A stretch of DNA of 11,759 bases from Actinomycetes bacterium (GCA_023442845.1 JAEZXC010000151.1:1-11759); one strand, 5' to 3'; positions 6,358 to 11,665 are shown, numbered from the stretch's first letter. Program-made: numbers and translations. The notes: generated from the sequence alone by a model not told the origin.

Positions 6358-7562
6358 CAACAGAGCTGACCGCGGTTGACCGCGTCAGCGAGGACACCGC
6401 TCGAGCGCGCCTTGAGCGGCTTCTCTACTCATCCGTCGGCGCCGCGGCAGTGGTGTACACGGCCGTACTCTTTCCTGGCGCTGGCGGTATCGGCCGTCAG
6501 ATGCCGCAATTGGCAACGTGGTACGCCCTCACGCTTGTTGCTGTCGCAATTGTGTTGCCCGCCGCGCTCGGCGCGCTCACGTGGTTTGTTCCGCGGCCCG
6601 TCATGCGGCGCATCGCCGTGACGACTGCCCTCGTCTTTCTCGTTGGCATGGCGTTCTTTCCCCTCGGTCTGCGAGGCGAGACTCTCGAGGAGAATGCAAC
6701 GCCGTGGTACCAGGGCATCCACGCGCTCCACGGGATGATTCTCGCGACCGCCTGGCAGAGCAAGAGCATCTGGCTTTACGGCATTGGACAGGGCGTCGTC
6801 ATTGGAACCGTCCAAGCCGTTGTCCGCTATGACGCCGCCAAAGCGGCTTTCCTCGACGGCGTCGGCTCATTTGTCTTCATCGTGATCCTTATGGCGGCCG
6901 CGACGGGCGTGATCGGCGCTGCGGATCGCCTTGATGCCGCTTCTCGTCAGGCGCGTTCTCAAGCCGCTCGCACTGCTGCCTCACGCACTCGCGAGCGTGA
7001 AGAGACACGCATTAACGCGATGGTGCACGACGACATCATGTCGGTGCTGCTCACCGCGGCGCGCGACAATCCGCCGCCGTCGCTCGCGGATCAAGCGCGC
7101 GTCGCGATCAACGCGATCGAGCATCTCGAGACCCGGGATGCGACAGCGCGCGAATACACCGTCGCGGAGGTGGTGCGCACGCTCGTTGAAATCGTGGGCC
7201 GCATTGCGCCCGCGACCGATATCGCTATTGAAGCGGAGGCGGAAGTCGCGATCCCGGCTGAGACAGTGACCGCGCTCAACGACGCCCTTGCAGAGGCCTT
7301 GCGCAACAGCGTCCGCCACGCAGCCGCCGACGGTGCCGACGTGCCGCGGGCGGTGGAAGTGGTGGCGAATGCCCGGGGCCTCACAGTGGCGGTTCGCGAC
7401 CGTGGCCGCGGATTCAATACGCGCGCTGTCGCCTCTCGCCGGCTTGGTATTCGGCTCAGCATCGTCGAACGCATGGCGCTTGTTCCAGGCGGCCACGCGG
7501 ACATCCACTCGCGTCCCGGCCTCGGCACCGACGTCATCCTGCGCTGGGAGCGTGAGGCATGA
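6354..7562 (+). CDS. Membrane sensor histidine kinase
   Basis: A 402-residue kinase that should phosphorylate the preceding response regulator. The N-terminal half holds about five membrane segments (about 25-42, 55-78, 86-105, 140-157, 170-190) with little extracellular sequence, so it may sense a membrane or intramembrane cue. A basic coiled linker (192-220) leads to a dimerisation region with a probable phosphoacceptor His225 in MVHDDIMSVLLTA. The ATPase domain has an N box (NDALAEALRNSVRHA, 309-323, Asn318), a G1 box VRDRGRGF (347-354), a RRLGIRLSIVERM segment (362-374), and a final RPGLGTDVIL. All motifs look intact. It overlaps the response regulator and the next gene by ATGA at both ends. 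The order regulator-kinase-kinase-like protein is less common than kinase-regulator. Confidence 0.92.
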   Translation: MTTELTAVDRVSEDTARARLERLLYSSVGAAAVVYTAVLFPGAGGIGRQMPQLATWYALTLVAVAIVLPAALGALTWFVPRPVMRRIAVTTALVFLVGMAFFPLGLRGETLEENATPWYQGIHALHGMILATAWQSKSIWLYGIGQGVVIGTVQAVVRYDAAKAAFLDGVGSFVFIVILMAAATGVIGAADRLDAASRQARSQAARTAASRTREREETRINAMVHDDIMSVLLTAARDNPPPSLADQARVAINAIEHLETRDATAREYTVAEVVRTLVEIVGRIAPATDIAIEAEAEVAIPAETVTALNDALAEALRNSVRHAAADGADVPRAVEVVANARGLTVAVRDRGRGFNTRAVASRRLGIRLSIVERMALVPGGHADIHSRPGLGTDVILRWEREA

Positions 7563-8611
7563 GCGCACCGCTGCCCACCCGCGTCGATGCGTCGCAACTG
7601 TTGCGACTCACGTCGGATCCCGCCCGCGTGGTGGTCGCACTTTTCGTGTTCTCCAACTTCCTTTACGCATTTAGCACTCTCGACGCCGTCAAGGACCCGT
7701 TTCCGGTGCTCCTCGCCGTCGCGATCGTCAATGCCGCCGCCGTACTCATCGTGGTTGACGCCCCTGATCCGTTCCCCATCCTGTGGACCTGGGCCATCGT
7801 GGCGGCTGTTGCGGCGTCGACCCTTCTTGTCGCCTTCCAATTGCCCGACGTCGGGCCGCCTGGGCGCGCGAGCTGGCACCTGGGGTCGAACACGTGGCTC
7901 CTGTTCTTCCTCGCGCTACGGCGTCGGCCAGGATTTGCGTGGCTTGGCTACGCGTCGATGGCGGCAGGAACCTTGCTCTGGACCGTCACCGTTGACCGCG
8001 GGGTGGTAGACGGACTCATGCTGCTCGACACGCACGCGGCCATCCTCTTTGTCGCGACCTTGTTCGAACTGAACTTGCGGCGAACGGCACGCCAGATCAA
8101 CGAGTTCGACGCCCGCTCGGTCGTGTCAGCTGTGGAAGCGGCGGAGGGTGCGACGTCCGCCCAGATTCGCCAGCAGCGCGTCGTCGAGCTGCGCGCCTCA
8201 GCGGCGCCGCTCCTCGAGGAGCTTGTCGAGGTGGGCCCGCCGCCGGACATTGCGGGGCAGCGACGATTCGCGACTGCGGAGGCCTTGCTACGTGACGGGG
8301 TACGTGGGAAATCGCTCGTCAATCCACGCATTGCGGAGGCGGCGACGGAGGCGCGTGCGCGGGGCATCGATGTCACGTTGCTTGATGACCGCGGCGAGGC
8401 GCTCGCGAGTGGCGAGGCGATGAAGCGGATGTCCGATCACGTGGTTGCGGTGCTGGGTGCCGCTCACGCGGGCGCCGTCACCGTTCGCTTAGCTCCTGCG
8501 GGGCGCGATATCGCTGTGTCAATCGTGTCATCAGACGGAACCGAGGTGCGCGAACGCATCGACTTGGATGCTGATGGCTGGCAAGTCGTCCGATCACAGC
8601 CAAGCGCCTAA
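7559..8611 (+). CDS. Membrane protein with degenerate histidine-kinase-like C-terminus
   Basis: A 350-residue third member of the operon, coupled to the kinase by an ATGA overlap. It has about five membrane segments (about 21-40, 47-66, 75-95, 110-122/126-143, 150-170). A helical stretch follows (about 172-265), then a segment that reads like the core of a kinase ATPase fold: NPRIAEAATEARARGIDVTLLDDRG (255-279 in outline), a helix (286-304) where the N box should be but with VVAVLGAAHA in place of the essential Asn, then GAVTVRLAPAGRDIAVSIVSSDG (305-327), where the intact kinase has its second strand pair and the DRGRGF G1 box. No phosphoacceptor His is visible in the equivalent of the dimerisation helix (RVVELRASAAPLLEEL). 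I infer a pseudokinase partner or modulator of the neighbouring sensor. The membrane and C-terminal assignments are visual and could be wrong. Confidence 0.75.
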   Translation: MSAPLPTRVDASQLLRLTSDPARVVVALFVFSNFLYAFSTLDAVKDPFPVLLAVAIVNAAAVLIVVDAPDPFPILWTWAIVAAVAASTLLVAFQLPDVGPPGRASWHLGSNTWLLFFLALRRRPGFAWLGYASMAAGTLLWTVTVDRGVVDGLMLLDTHAAILFVATLFELNLRRTARQINEFDARSVVSAVEAAEGATSAQIRQQRVVELRASAAPLLEELVEVGPPPDIAGQRRFATAEALLRDGVRGKSLVNPRIAEAATEARARGIDVTLLDDRGEALASGEAMKRMSDHVVAVLGAAHAGAVTVRLAPAGRDIAVSIVSSDGTEVRERIDLDADGWQVVRSQPSA

Positions 8612-8620
8612 GACCAAGAA

Positions 8621-8647
8621 TCCCCACCCGGATGGACCGTGTGGGGA
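8621..8647. terminator. Hairpin between the signalling operon and tRNA-Arg
   Basis: TCCCCAC (8621-8627) pairs with GTGGGGA (8641-8647), and an inner CGG/CCG pair shortens the loop. It begins 9 bp after the TAA of the third operon gene and ends 5 bp before the 3' end of the convergent tRNA-Arg gene, so it is well placed to end transcription from both sides. Neither strand has a strong U tract. Confidence 0.5.
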
Positions 8648-8652
8648 CGATG

Positions 8653-8725
8653 CGCGCCCTGAGGGATTCGAACCCCCAACCTTCTGATCCGTAGTCAGAT
8701 GCTCTATCCGTTGAGCTAAGGGCGC
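8653..8725 (-). tRNA. tRNA-Arg (anticodon ACG)
   Basis: A 73-nt cloverleaf. The acceptor stem GCGCCCT/AGGGCGC has 7 perfect pairs, the D arm contains TTAGCTCAACGGATAGAGCA, the anticodon stem is TCTGA/TCAGA with loop CTACGGA (anticodon ACG, reading CGN after A34 deamination), and the T arm is TTGGGGGTTCGAATCCCTCA in outline with the GTTCGAATC core. CCA is not encoded. Confidence 0.97.
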
Positions 8726-8748
8726 ACGGCCACGAGGGCCGAGAAATG

Positions 8749-8777
8749 AGTATAGCGGCTCGCACGCGGCGTGCCAC
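8749..8777 (-). promoter_or_regulatory. Promoter of tRNA-Arg
   Basis: On the minus strand, TATACT (8749-8754) is a near-consensus -10. It is preceded by a 17-bp spacer and GTGGCA (8772-8777), a four-of-six match to TTGACA. The transcript would start about 16 nt before the mature tRNA 5' end. Confidence 0.6.
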
Positions 8778-8785
8778 ACACTCAG

Positions 8786-8877
8786 CGGAGACGGTGGGAT
8801 TTGAACCCACGGAGGGGGGTTAAGCCCCTCACGGTCTTAGCAGGACCGCGCACTAGGCCGGACTATGCGACGTCTCC
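8786..8877 (-). tRNA. tRNA-Ser (anticodon GCT)
   Basis: A 92-nt class II tRNA. The acceptor stem GGAGACG/CGTCTCC has 7 perfect pairs, the anticodon stem CGGTC/GACCG encloses loop CTGCTAA (anticodon GCT, for AGC/AGU), there is a long variable arm rich in G and C (GTGAGGGGCTTAACCCCCCT), and the T arm has GTGGGTTCAAATCCCAC. The long variable arm is diagnostic of tRNA-Ser. CCA is not encoded. Confidence 0.97.
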
Positions 8878-8899
8878 ATGTACGTATGTACGGCCCACC

Positions 8900-8928
8900 A
8901 GAATACCGGGCCAACGCCGTCGTTCCAA
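8900..8928 (-). promoter_or_regulatory. Promoter of tRNA-Ser (GCT)
   Basis: On the minus strand, TTGGAA (8923-8928), a 17-bp spacer and TATTCT (8900-8905) form a good housekeeping-sigma promoter, about 22 bp upstream of the mature tRNA 5' end. This makes the tRNA independent of the small cysteine-rich ORF further upstream. The 100 bp between this promoter and that ORF (8929-9028) hold nothing I can recognise. Confidence 0.6.
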
Positions 8929-9028
8929 CCACACGATGCCCTTGGCGTCGTTCTACCGCCGCGAGGCTTTGTCAGCGGTCACGACGAGCGGGTGATCAGG
9001 CCGCTCGCCGCCGGAGAATCCGGATCAA

Positions 9029-9091
9029 TCAGCAGCAGCCGCCGCCGTTGCAGCAACCGTCTTCGCAACAGCCGTTCATGTACATCGCCAT
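9029..9091 (-). CDS. Cysteine-rich 20-residue micropeptide (candidate metal-binding)
   Basis: A 20-codon ORF from ATG (9089-9091) to TGA (9029-9031). The product starts MAMYMNG and continues with three cysteine pairs, CC-x3-CC-x4-CC, at positions 8-9, 13-14 and 19-20; five of the remaining residues are glycine and there is one Glu and one Asp. A near-perfect Shine-Dalgarno AAAGGAGGT (9098-9106) sits 7 nt before the ATG, as strong as any in the window. It is divergent from an ArsR-family repressor gene, with a shared operator between them. The thiol density suggests binding of soft metals such as As(III), Cd, Zn or Cu(I), as a tiny metallothionein-like sponge or chaperone; this is inference and I know no named family for it. 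Alternatives are a regulatory leader ORF that reads cysteine supply, or a chance ORF. A weak hairpin (9011-9023) follows the stop. Confidence 0.68.
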   Translation of the reverse strand: MAMYMNGCCEDGCCNGGGCC

Positions 9092-9126
9092 CTCGCCACC
9101 TCCTTTCGATATATGTCGTAAGGAGA

Positions 9127-9154
9127 TACTTGCGAAGCATTAGACAGATGTCAA
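9127..9154 (-). promoter_or_regulatory. Candidate promoter of the micropeptide
   Basis: On the minus strand, a perfect TTGACA (9149-9154) is followed after 17 bp by a poor AAGTAT -10. A transcript from here would have a leader of about 30 nt with the AAAGGAGGT site. The weak -10 lowers confidence; an alternative TATATC closer to the ORF would start inside the ribosome binding site. Confidence 0.4.
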
Positions 9155-9157
9155 ATG
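9138..9157. promoter_or_regulatory. ArsR-type operator palindrome overlapping both divergent -35 boxes
   Basis: CATTAGACA (9138-9146) and TGTCAAATG (9149-9157) are inverted arms with eight of nine positions complementary around a 2-bp centre (GA). Further pairs (A9135-A9136 with T9159-T9160) lie just outside. Size and symmetry are what an ArsR/SmtB dimer binds. The left arm contains the arsR -35 (TAGACA, 9141-9146) and the right arm, read on the minus strand, contains TTGACA (9149-9154), the best -35 for the micropeptide. Binding should block both. Confidence 0.68.
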
Positions 9158-9169
9158 TTTTGGGATACT
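9141..9169 (+). promoter_or_regulatory. Promoter of arsR (leaderless)
   Basis: TAGACA (9141-9146), a 17-bp spacer and GATACT (9164-9169) each match consensus at five of six positions. The -10 ends 6 nt before the ATG at 9176, so the mRNA should begin at the start codon. This also argues against the upstream ATG at 9155, which lies inside the promoter and operator. Confidence 0.65.
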
Positions 9170-9175
9170 TACTGC

Positions 9176-9553
9176 ATGCCGAAAGCACTTCCCGTTGTCG
9201 ATATCTCTGGACCGGTGTGTTGTGCCCCGTTCGGCGAATCCCCTCAGGACGCCACACTCGACGCCCAAGAGATCGCCGCCCGGCTGCGGGCGCTGAGCGA
9301 CACCAACCGCGTTCGCATCGTTCAAGAGCTCTCGTGCTGCGAGGGTCATCGCCTCACCACGACGGACGTGTCTCAGTTGCTCGATATCTCGGAGGCGACC
9401 GCGAACCATCACTTGAAACGGCTCGAAGCGGCGGCGCTTGTTACTGCTCAGCGGGACGGCCAGCGTGTCGACTACATCCTCAACATGGAGTCGCTTCGCG
9501 CGCTCGGGCGCGTGTTGCAGGTGACGTGTGGATCGGGCGCGGGCTGCTGCTAG
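9176..9553 (+). CDS. ArsR/SmtB-family metalloregulator, CgArsR-like cysteine pattern
   Basis: A 125-residue winged-helix repressor that releases its operator when metal binds. The helix-turn-helix (about 61-85) includes the recognition helix SEATANHHLKRL, followed by the wing AQRDGQRVDYILN (about 91-103). Cysteines are at 15, 16, 54, 55, 118, 124 and 125. The Cys15-Cys16 pair plus Cys54/Cys55 matches, by position, the As(III) site I recall for Corynebacterium glutamicum ArsR1 (Cys15, Cys16 and Cys55 of the partner), so As(III) or Sb(III) is the first guess; Cd or Pb cannot be excluded. The C-terminal tail VTCGSGAGCC adds three further cysteines. No arsenite pump, arsenate reductase or cation ATPase is near, so its visible targets are itself and the divergent micropeptide. 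I chose ATG 9176 over 9155 because of the promoter layout. Confidence 0.9.
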   Translation: MPKALPVVDISGPVCCAPFGESPQDATLDAQEIAARLRALSDTNRVRIVQELSCCEGHRLTTTDVSQLLDISEATANHHLKRLEAAALVTAQRDGQRVDYILNMESLRALGRVLQVTCGSGAGCC

Positions 9554-9570
9554 CCCCGCCTCTCGCACTC

Positions 9571-9626
9571 CTGGCAGGGTGTATGGGTCGATTTGCGCCC
9601 CAAAATCGACCCATACGCCCTGCCAG
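9571..9626. terminator. 24-bp-stem hairpin between convergent arsR and tRNA-Ser(TGA)
   Basis: Left arm 9571-9594 and right arm 9603-9626 are complementary at 23 of 24 positions with an 8-nt loop (9595-9602). The single exception, T9580 with G9617, becomes a G-U pair only in plus-strand RNA, where the helix is unbroken. It starts 17 bp after the arsR stop and ends 14 bp before the 3' end of tRNA-Ser, so a terminator is the simplest reading. There is no U tract after the stem on either strand; a T6 run (9630-9635, minus) precedes it when approached from the tRNA. The length and perfection also allow a dispersed repeat or palindromic element. Confidence 0.6.
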
Positions 9627-9640
9627 CACAAAAAAGTGGG

Positions 9641-9725
9641 CGGAGAGTGTGGGATTCGAACCCACGGTGGTTTTAGCCACAACGGTTTTCAAGACCGTCA
9701 CCTTCGGCCGCTCGGTCAACTCTCC
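9641..9725 (-). tRNA. tRNA-Ser (anticodon TGA)
   Basis: An 85-nt class II tRNA. The acceptor stem GGAGAGT/ACTCTCC has 7 pairs, the D arm has GACCGAGCGGCCGAAGG, the anticodon stem ACGGT/ACCGT encloses CTTGAAA (anticodon TGA, for UCA and related codons), the variable arm is TGTGGCTAAAACCAC, and the T arm is GTGGGTTCGAATCCCAC. CCA is not encoded. Its 5' end is only 7 bp from the PIN gene stop, leaving no room for a promoter between them, so it is either co-transcribed with the PIN gene or driven from inside that gene. Confidence 0.97.
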
Positions 9726-9732
9726 TTGGCGT

Positions 9733-10164
9733 CTACGACGCCGTCGAGCCATTGTGCCAGCCAGAAGCAAGCCCCGGTGTCACAACCTTCAATTGGTACA
9801 ACTCGGCAACCCGCGCAAGTTCGGCGTCATACGTCGCCACCGTGTCGATCGCGGGGTGTGTCACCGCAGCTCCGAGGTGGAGCGCTGCGAACGGCTTGAG
9901 CACACTCGCGGCGTAGGTCGACACCCCCACATTCTCATCCGAGAAGCGAATGACGGGCACCTTTGCCTTCACCTGCTCGACGATTGCGAACACCCGCGCC
10001 TTTTGTTCGCGGGGATACAGCTCGGCCGCTTGGCGTAGCTCCGTGAAGCCGAGTTGGGTGGTCGCGATCTCATTAAGCCGCGGCAACGCCCACGCGTTCC
10101 ACTCGTCGAAGTAGCGCACATCCGGTAGAAACCGGACGAGCGCGGAGCCGTCGACATAGATCAC
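9733..10164 (-). CDS. Solitary PIN-domain protein, VapC-like, with a missing acidic residue
   Basis: A 143-residue PIN-domain protein when started at GTG 10162-10164, which gives the standard VapC opening IYVDGSALVR. PIN proteins are metal-dependent ribonucleases, often toxins that cut tRNA or rRNA. Visible acidic residues are Asp5, Glu42 (in TTQLGFTELRQA) and Asp113 (in ATYDAELARVA). The usual third aspartate, in the LDALHLAAA motif, reads PFAALHLGAA with Ala93, so activity may be lost or changed. No VapB-type antitoxin ORF precedes it; the gene upstream is the conservon GTPase, 70 bp away. GTG is favoured over the longer reading from 10206 because TACCCT (10172-10177, minus) lies 7 nt upstream, fitting a leaderless mRNA, and because the PIN fold begins there. 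The gene is immediately followed by tRNA-Ser(TGA). Confidence 0.82.
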   Translation of the reverse strand: MIYVDGSALVRFLPDVRYFDEWNAWALPRLNEIATTQLGFTELRQAAELYPREQKARVFAIVEQVKAKVPVIRFSDENVGVSTYAASVLKPFAALHLGAAVTHPAIDTVATYDAELARVAELYQLKVVTPGLASGWHNGSTAS

Positions 10165-10171
10165 GGCTCCC

Positions 10172-10177
10172 AGGGTA
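10172..10177 (-). promoter_or_regulatory. Candidate -10 box of the PIN gene (leaderless)
   Basis: TACCCT on the minus strand ends 7 nt before the chosen GTG. The -35 region is unremarkable. If correct, this promoter would also transcribe tRNA-Ser(TGA) downstream. Confidence 0.4.
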
Positions 10178-10234
10178 AACGTCTTCGGCGCTCGCCGGAG
10201 ACGCAACGGGCGCCGCCGTGCGTGAAGTAGCTCG

Positions 10235-10834
10235 CTAGCCCTTCAGTCGCTTCATCGCGAGTTGGACTACCGCGATGAGCGCCTGCTTGGTAGCCGAACG
10301 CTCACGTGCGTCGGTGTACATCATCGGCACGTCGTCCGGCACACCGAGCGCCTCGCGCACGTCTTCAAGCTTGTGGCGAGCAACCCCGTCAAAGCAGTTG
10401 ACGCACACGACAAAGGGAATGCCCTTGCCCTCGAAGTAGTCGACTGCCGGGAAGCACTGGTCGAGACGCTCGGTGTCAACGAGCACCACAGCGCCAATTG
10501 CGCCGCGGACCAAGTCATCCCACATGAACAAGAAGCGGTCCTGGCCCGGCGTACCAAACAGGTACAACCACAGCGCACCAGGAAGCGCAATACGACCGAA
10601 GTCCATCGCCACCGTGGTGGTGGTCTTTCGGTCGGTCACTCCACCGGCGTCGTCAACGCCCACGGAGTGCTCCGTCATGGCCGCCTCAGTGTTGAGGGGA
10701 TCGATGTCGGAGATAGATCCGATGAAGGTGGTCTTGCCCACGGCAAATCCACCCGCAATCACGATCTTGACGACGGTAGGGGCCTGCGGCGTACCGCCTT
10801 CCGCTACCGCGGCGTTAGAGGGCTGCGATGCCAT
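10235..10834 (-). CDS. Conservon-type small GTPase (CvnD-like)
   Basis: A 199-residue Ras-like GTP-binding protein of the actinobacterial conservon family, which works with Roadblock and DUF742 proteins at a membrane sensor. Motifs (numbered from the chosen ATG): P-loop GGFAVGKTT (28-36), the RKTTTTVAMDFG switch I region, LFGTPGQDRF with switch II (about 93-101), VNCFDG (145-150) in place of the canonical NKxD, and TDARERSA as the G5 region. The NCFD variant is normal for these proteins as I recall them. A GTG at 10841-10843 is also in frame, but GGAGA (10844-10848) abuts it with no spacing, while the ATG at 10832-10834 has it 9 nt upstream, so I prefer the ATG. It overlaps the end of the DUF742 gene by 20 bp, showing translational coupling. 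The usual last member, a cytochrome P450, is absent; the PIN gene follows. Confidence 0.92.
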   Translation of the reverse strand: MASQPSNAAVAEGGTPQAPTVVKIVIAGGFAVGKTTFIGSISDIDPLNTEAAMTEHSVGVDDAGGVTDRKTTTTVAMDFGRIALPGALWLYLFGTPGQDRFLFMWDDLVRGAIGAVVLVDTERLDQCFPAVDYFEGKGIPFVVCVNCFDGVARHKLEDVREALGVPDDVPMMYTDARERSATKQALIAVVQLAMKRLKG

Positions 10835-11216
10835 CGAGGACACTCTCCAGGAGACTCAAGGACAGTCCGCCGTCAGCGTCATGTGACGCAGCGTCGGCTG
10901 CCGTCCCACCGATGTGAATGGTGAGGTAATTTTCTTCAGCAAGGTCCGTGACGAGCACGCGGACCACGCCCAGCGGAAGCCGGGTATGGGCCGAAAGCTC
11001 GGCAACGGATTGATATTGACCCTCAGCAAGTTGCAGGATCGTTTTCTTCTCGGGGGTGAGTCCCCGAGCGTTCTTTGCGGCGGGCGCCGACTCCACGAGT
11101 GCTTCCATGGGCAGGTCTTTGCTCGCAGCACTGACCCGCCCACCCGTCACGGCATATGGCCGGACCGTGTAGGCCTCCTCGTCCGCAGTTGCCTGCGGGT
11201 CAAACGCATCCGTCAT
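10815..11216 (-). CDS. DUF742 protein (CvnC-like)
   Basis: A 133-residue DUF742 protein. The signature VRPYAVTGGR (18-27) is followed by a variable linker, then a winged-helix-like region (about 54-101: LTPEKKTILQLAEG, a VAELSAHTRLPLGVVRVLVTDL recognition-like helix pair, NYLTIH strand). In conservons this protein sits between the Roadblock protein and the GTPase and binds to them; direct DNA binding is not established. The ATG at 11214-11216 has AAGGA about 8 nt upstream. The Roadblock gene ends 11 bp before it and its own end overlaps the GTPase gene. Confidence 0.92.
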   Translation of the reverse strand: MTDAFDPQATADEEAYTVRPYAVTGGRVSAASKDLPMEALVESAPAAKNARGLTPEKKTILQLAEGQYQSVAELSAHTRLPLGVVRVLVTDLAEENYLTIHIGGTAADAASHDADGGLSLSLLESVLDGIAAL

Positions 11217-11227
11217 ATCCCATGTCC

Positions 11228-11665
11228 TTAGCGTGTAGGCCCGTCGGTGGGAAGGTTCTGACGCATCTCCGTGATGAGCTGAGGCGTCAGCGCGTTCTCC
11301 GTACGCGACACAAGCAGGGTCATCTCGTAACCAACAAGGCCAACGTCACACGTTGAGTCGGCGGCCACGGCAAGCACCGCGCCGTTGTTGACGCTCATGA
11401 GGAAGAGAAACAGCTCATCCATTTCGATGATGGACTGACGCACCTCGCCGGCGTTGAGCTGGCGCGCAGCACCTCGCGTCAAGGACGCCATCCCAGACAC
11501 GACGGCGGCGAGAGTGTCGCCTCCTGTGCGGTCGAGATTCTTTGACATCGCCATGAGCAGGCCGTCTGCACTGACGACAAGCGTGTGGCGTGTGCCAGGC
11601 ACCGTCTGGACGAAGTTGTCCAGGAGCCATCCAAAGTTGGTGGCCTCCGTACTGAGCGCGGTCAC
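11228..11665 (-). CDS. Roadblock/LC7 domain protein (CvnB-like)
   Basis: A 145-residue Roadblock/LC7 protein. NFGWLLDNFVQTVPGTRHTLVVSADGLLMAMS (in outline, residues 10-41) is the typical conservon Roadblock start, followed by the LAAVVSGMASLTRGAARQL helix and a beta-sheet with SVNNGAVLAVAADSTCDVGLVGYEM. Such proteins regulate or scaffold the partner GTPase and often link it to a sensor kinase. The start is GTG 11663-11665 with AAGGAGG 4 nt upstream. The sensor kinase expected first in a conservon would lie to the right of the window; the remaining 94 bp (11666-11759) contain stops in all three minus-strand frames, so at most its very end is present, and I cannot assign it. Confidence 0.93.
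   Translation of the reverse strand: MTALSTEATNFGWLLDNFVQTVPGTRHTLVVSADGLLMAMSKNLDRTGGDTLAAVVSGMASLTRGAARQLNAGEVRQSIIEMDELFLFLMSVNNGAVLAVAADSTCDVGLVGYEMTLLVSRTENALTPQLITEMRQNLPTDGPTR

Noticed and set aside
9007..9031. UGA after the peptide's last CC as a selenocysteine codon with the downstream hairpin (9011-9023) as SECIS
   Set aside because: The hairpin is only 5 bp with a UUC loop and lacks the G/U features of bacterial SECIS elements; reading on gives just ten basic residues with no plausible selenoprotein.
9021..9060. CRISPR-like or microsatellite repeat of GCAGCAGCCGCCGCC type
   Set aside because: The triplet pattern is fully explained by Cys-Cys and Gly codons of the micropeptide; there are no spaced repeats anywhere in the window.
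9029..9091. Peptide as a cysteine-supply attenuator like the polycysteine leader ORFs known in mycobacteria
   Set aside because: No sulfur or cysteine gene follows on that strand; the next gene is a tRNA with its own promoter. It is kept as a weaker alternative only.
9155..9175. ATG at 9155 as the arsR start
   Set aside because: It lies inside the operator and the -35/-10 spacer, has no ribosome binding site, and would prevent the leaderless layout at 9176.
8653..9725. tRNA cluster as an integration site of a mobile element
   Set aside because: No integrase, no partial tRNA duplication and no att-like direct repeat of a tRNA 3' end is visible in the window.
8878..10038. A 386-codon plus-strand open frame across the tRNA, arsR and PIN region
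   Set aside because: It overlaps two promoters, the micropeptide, arsR in another frame and a tRNA gene, and its translation has no domain pattern.
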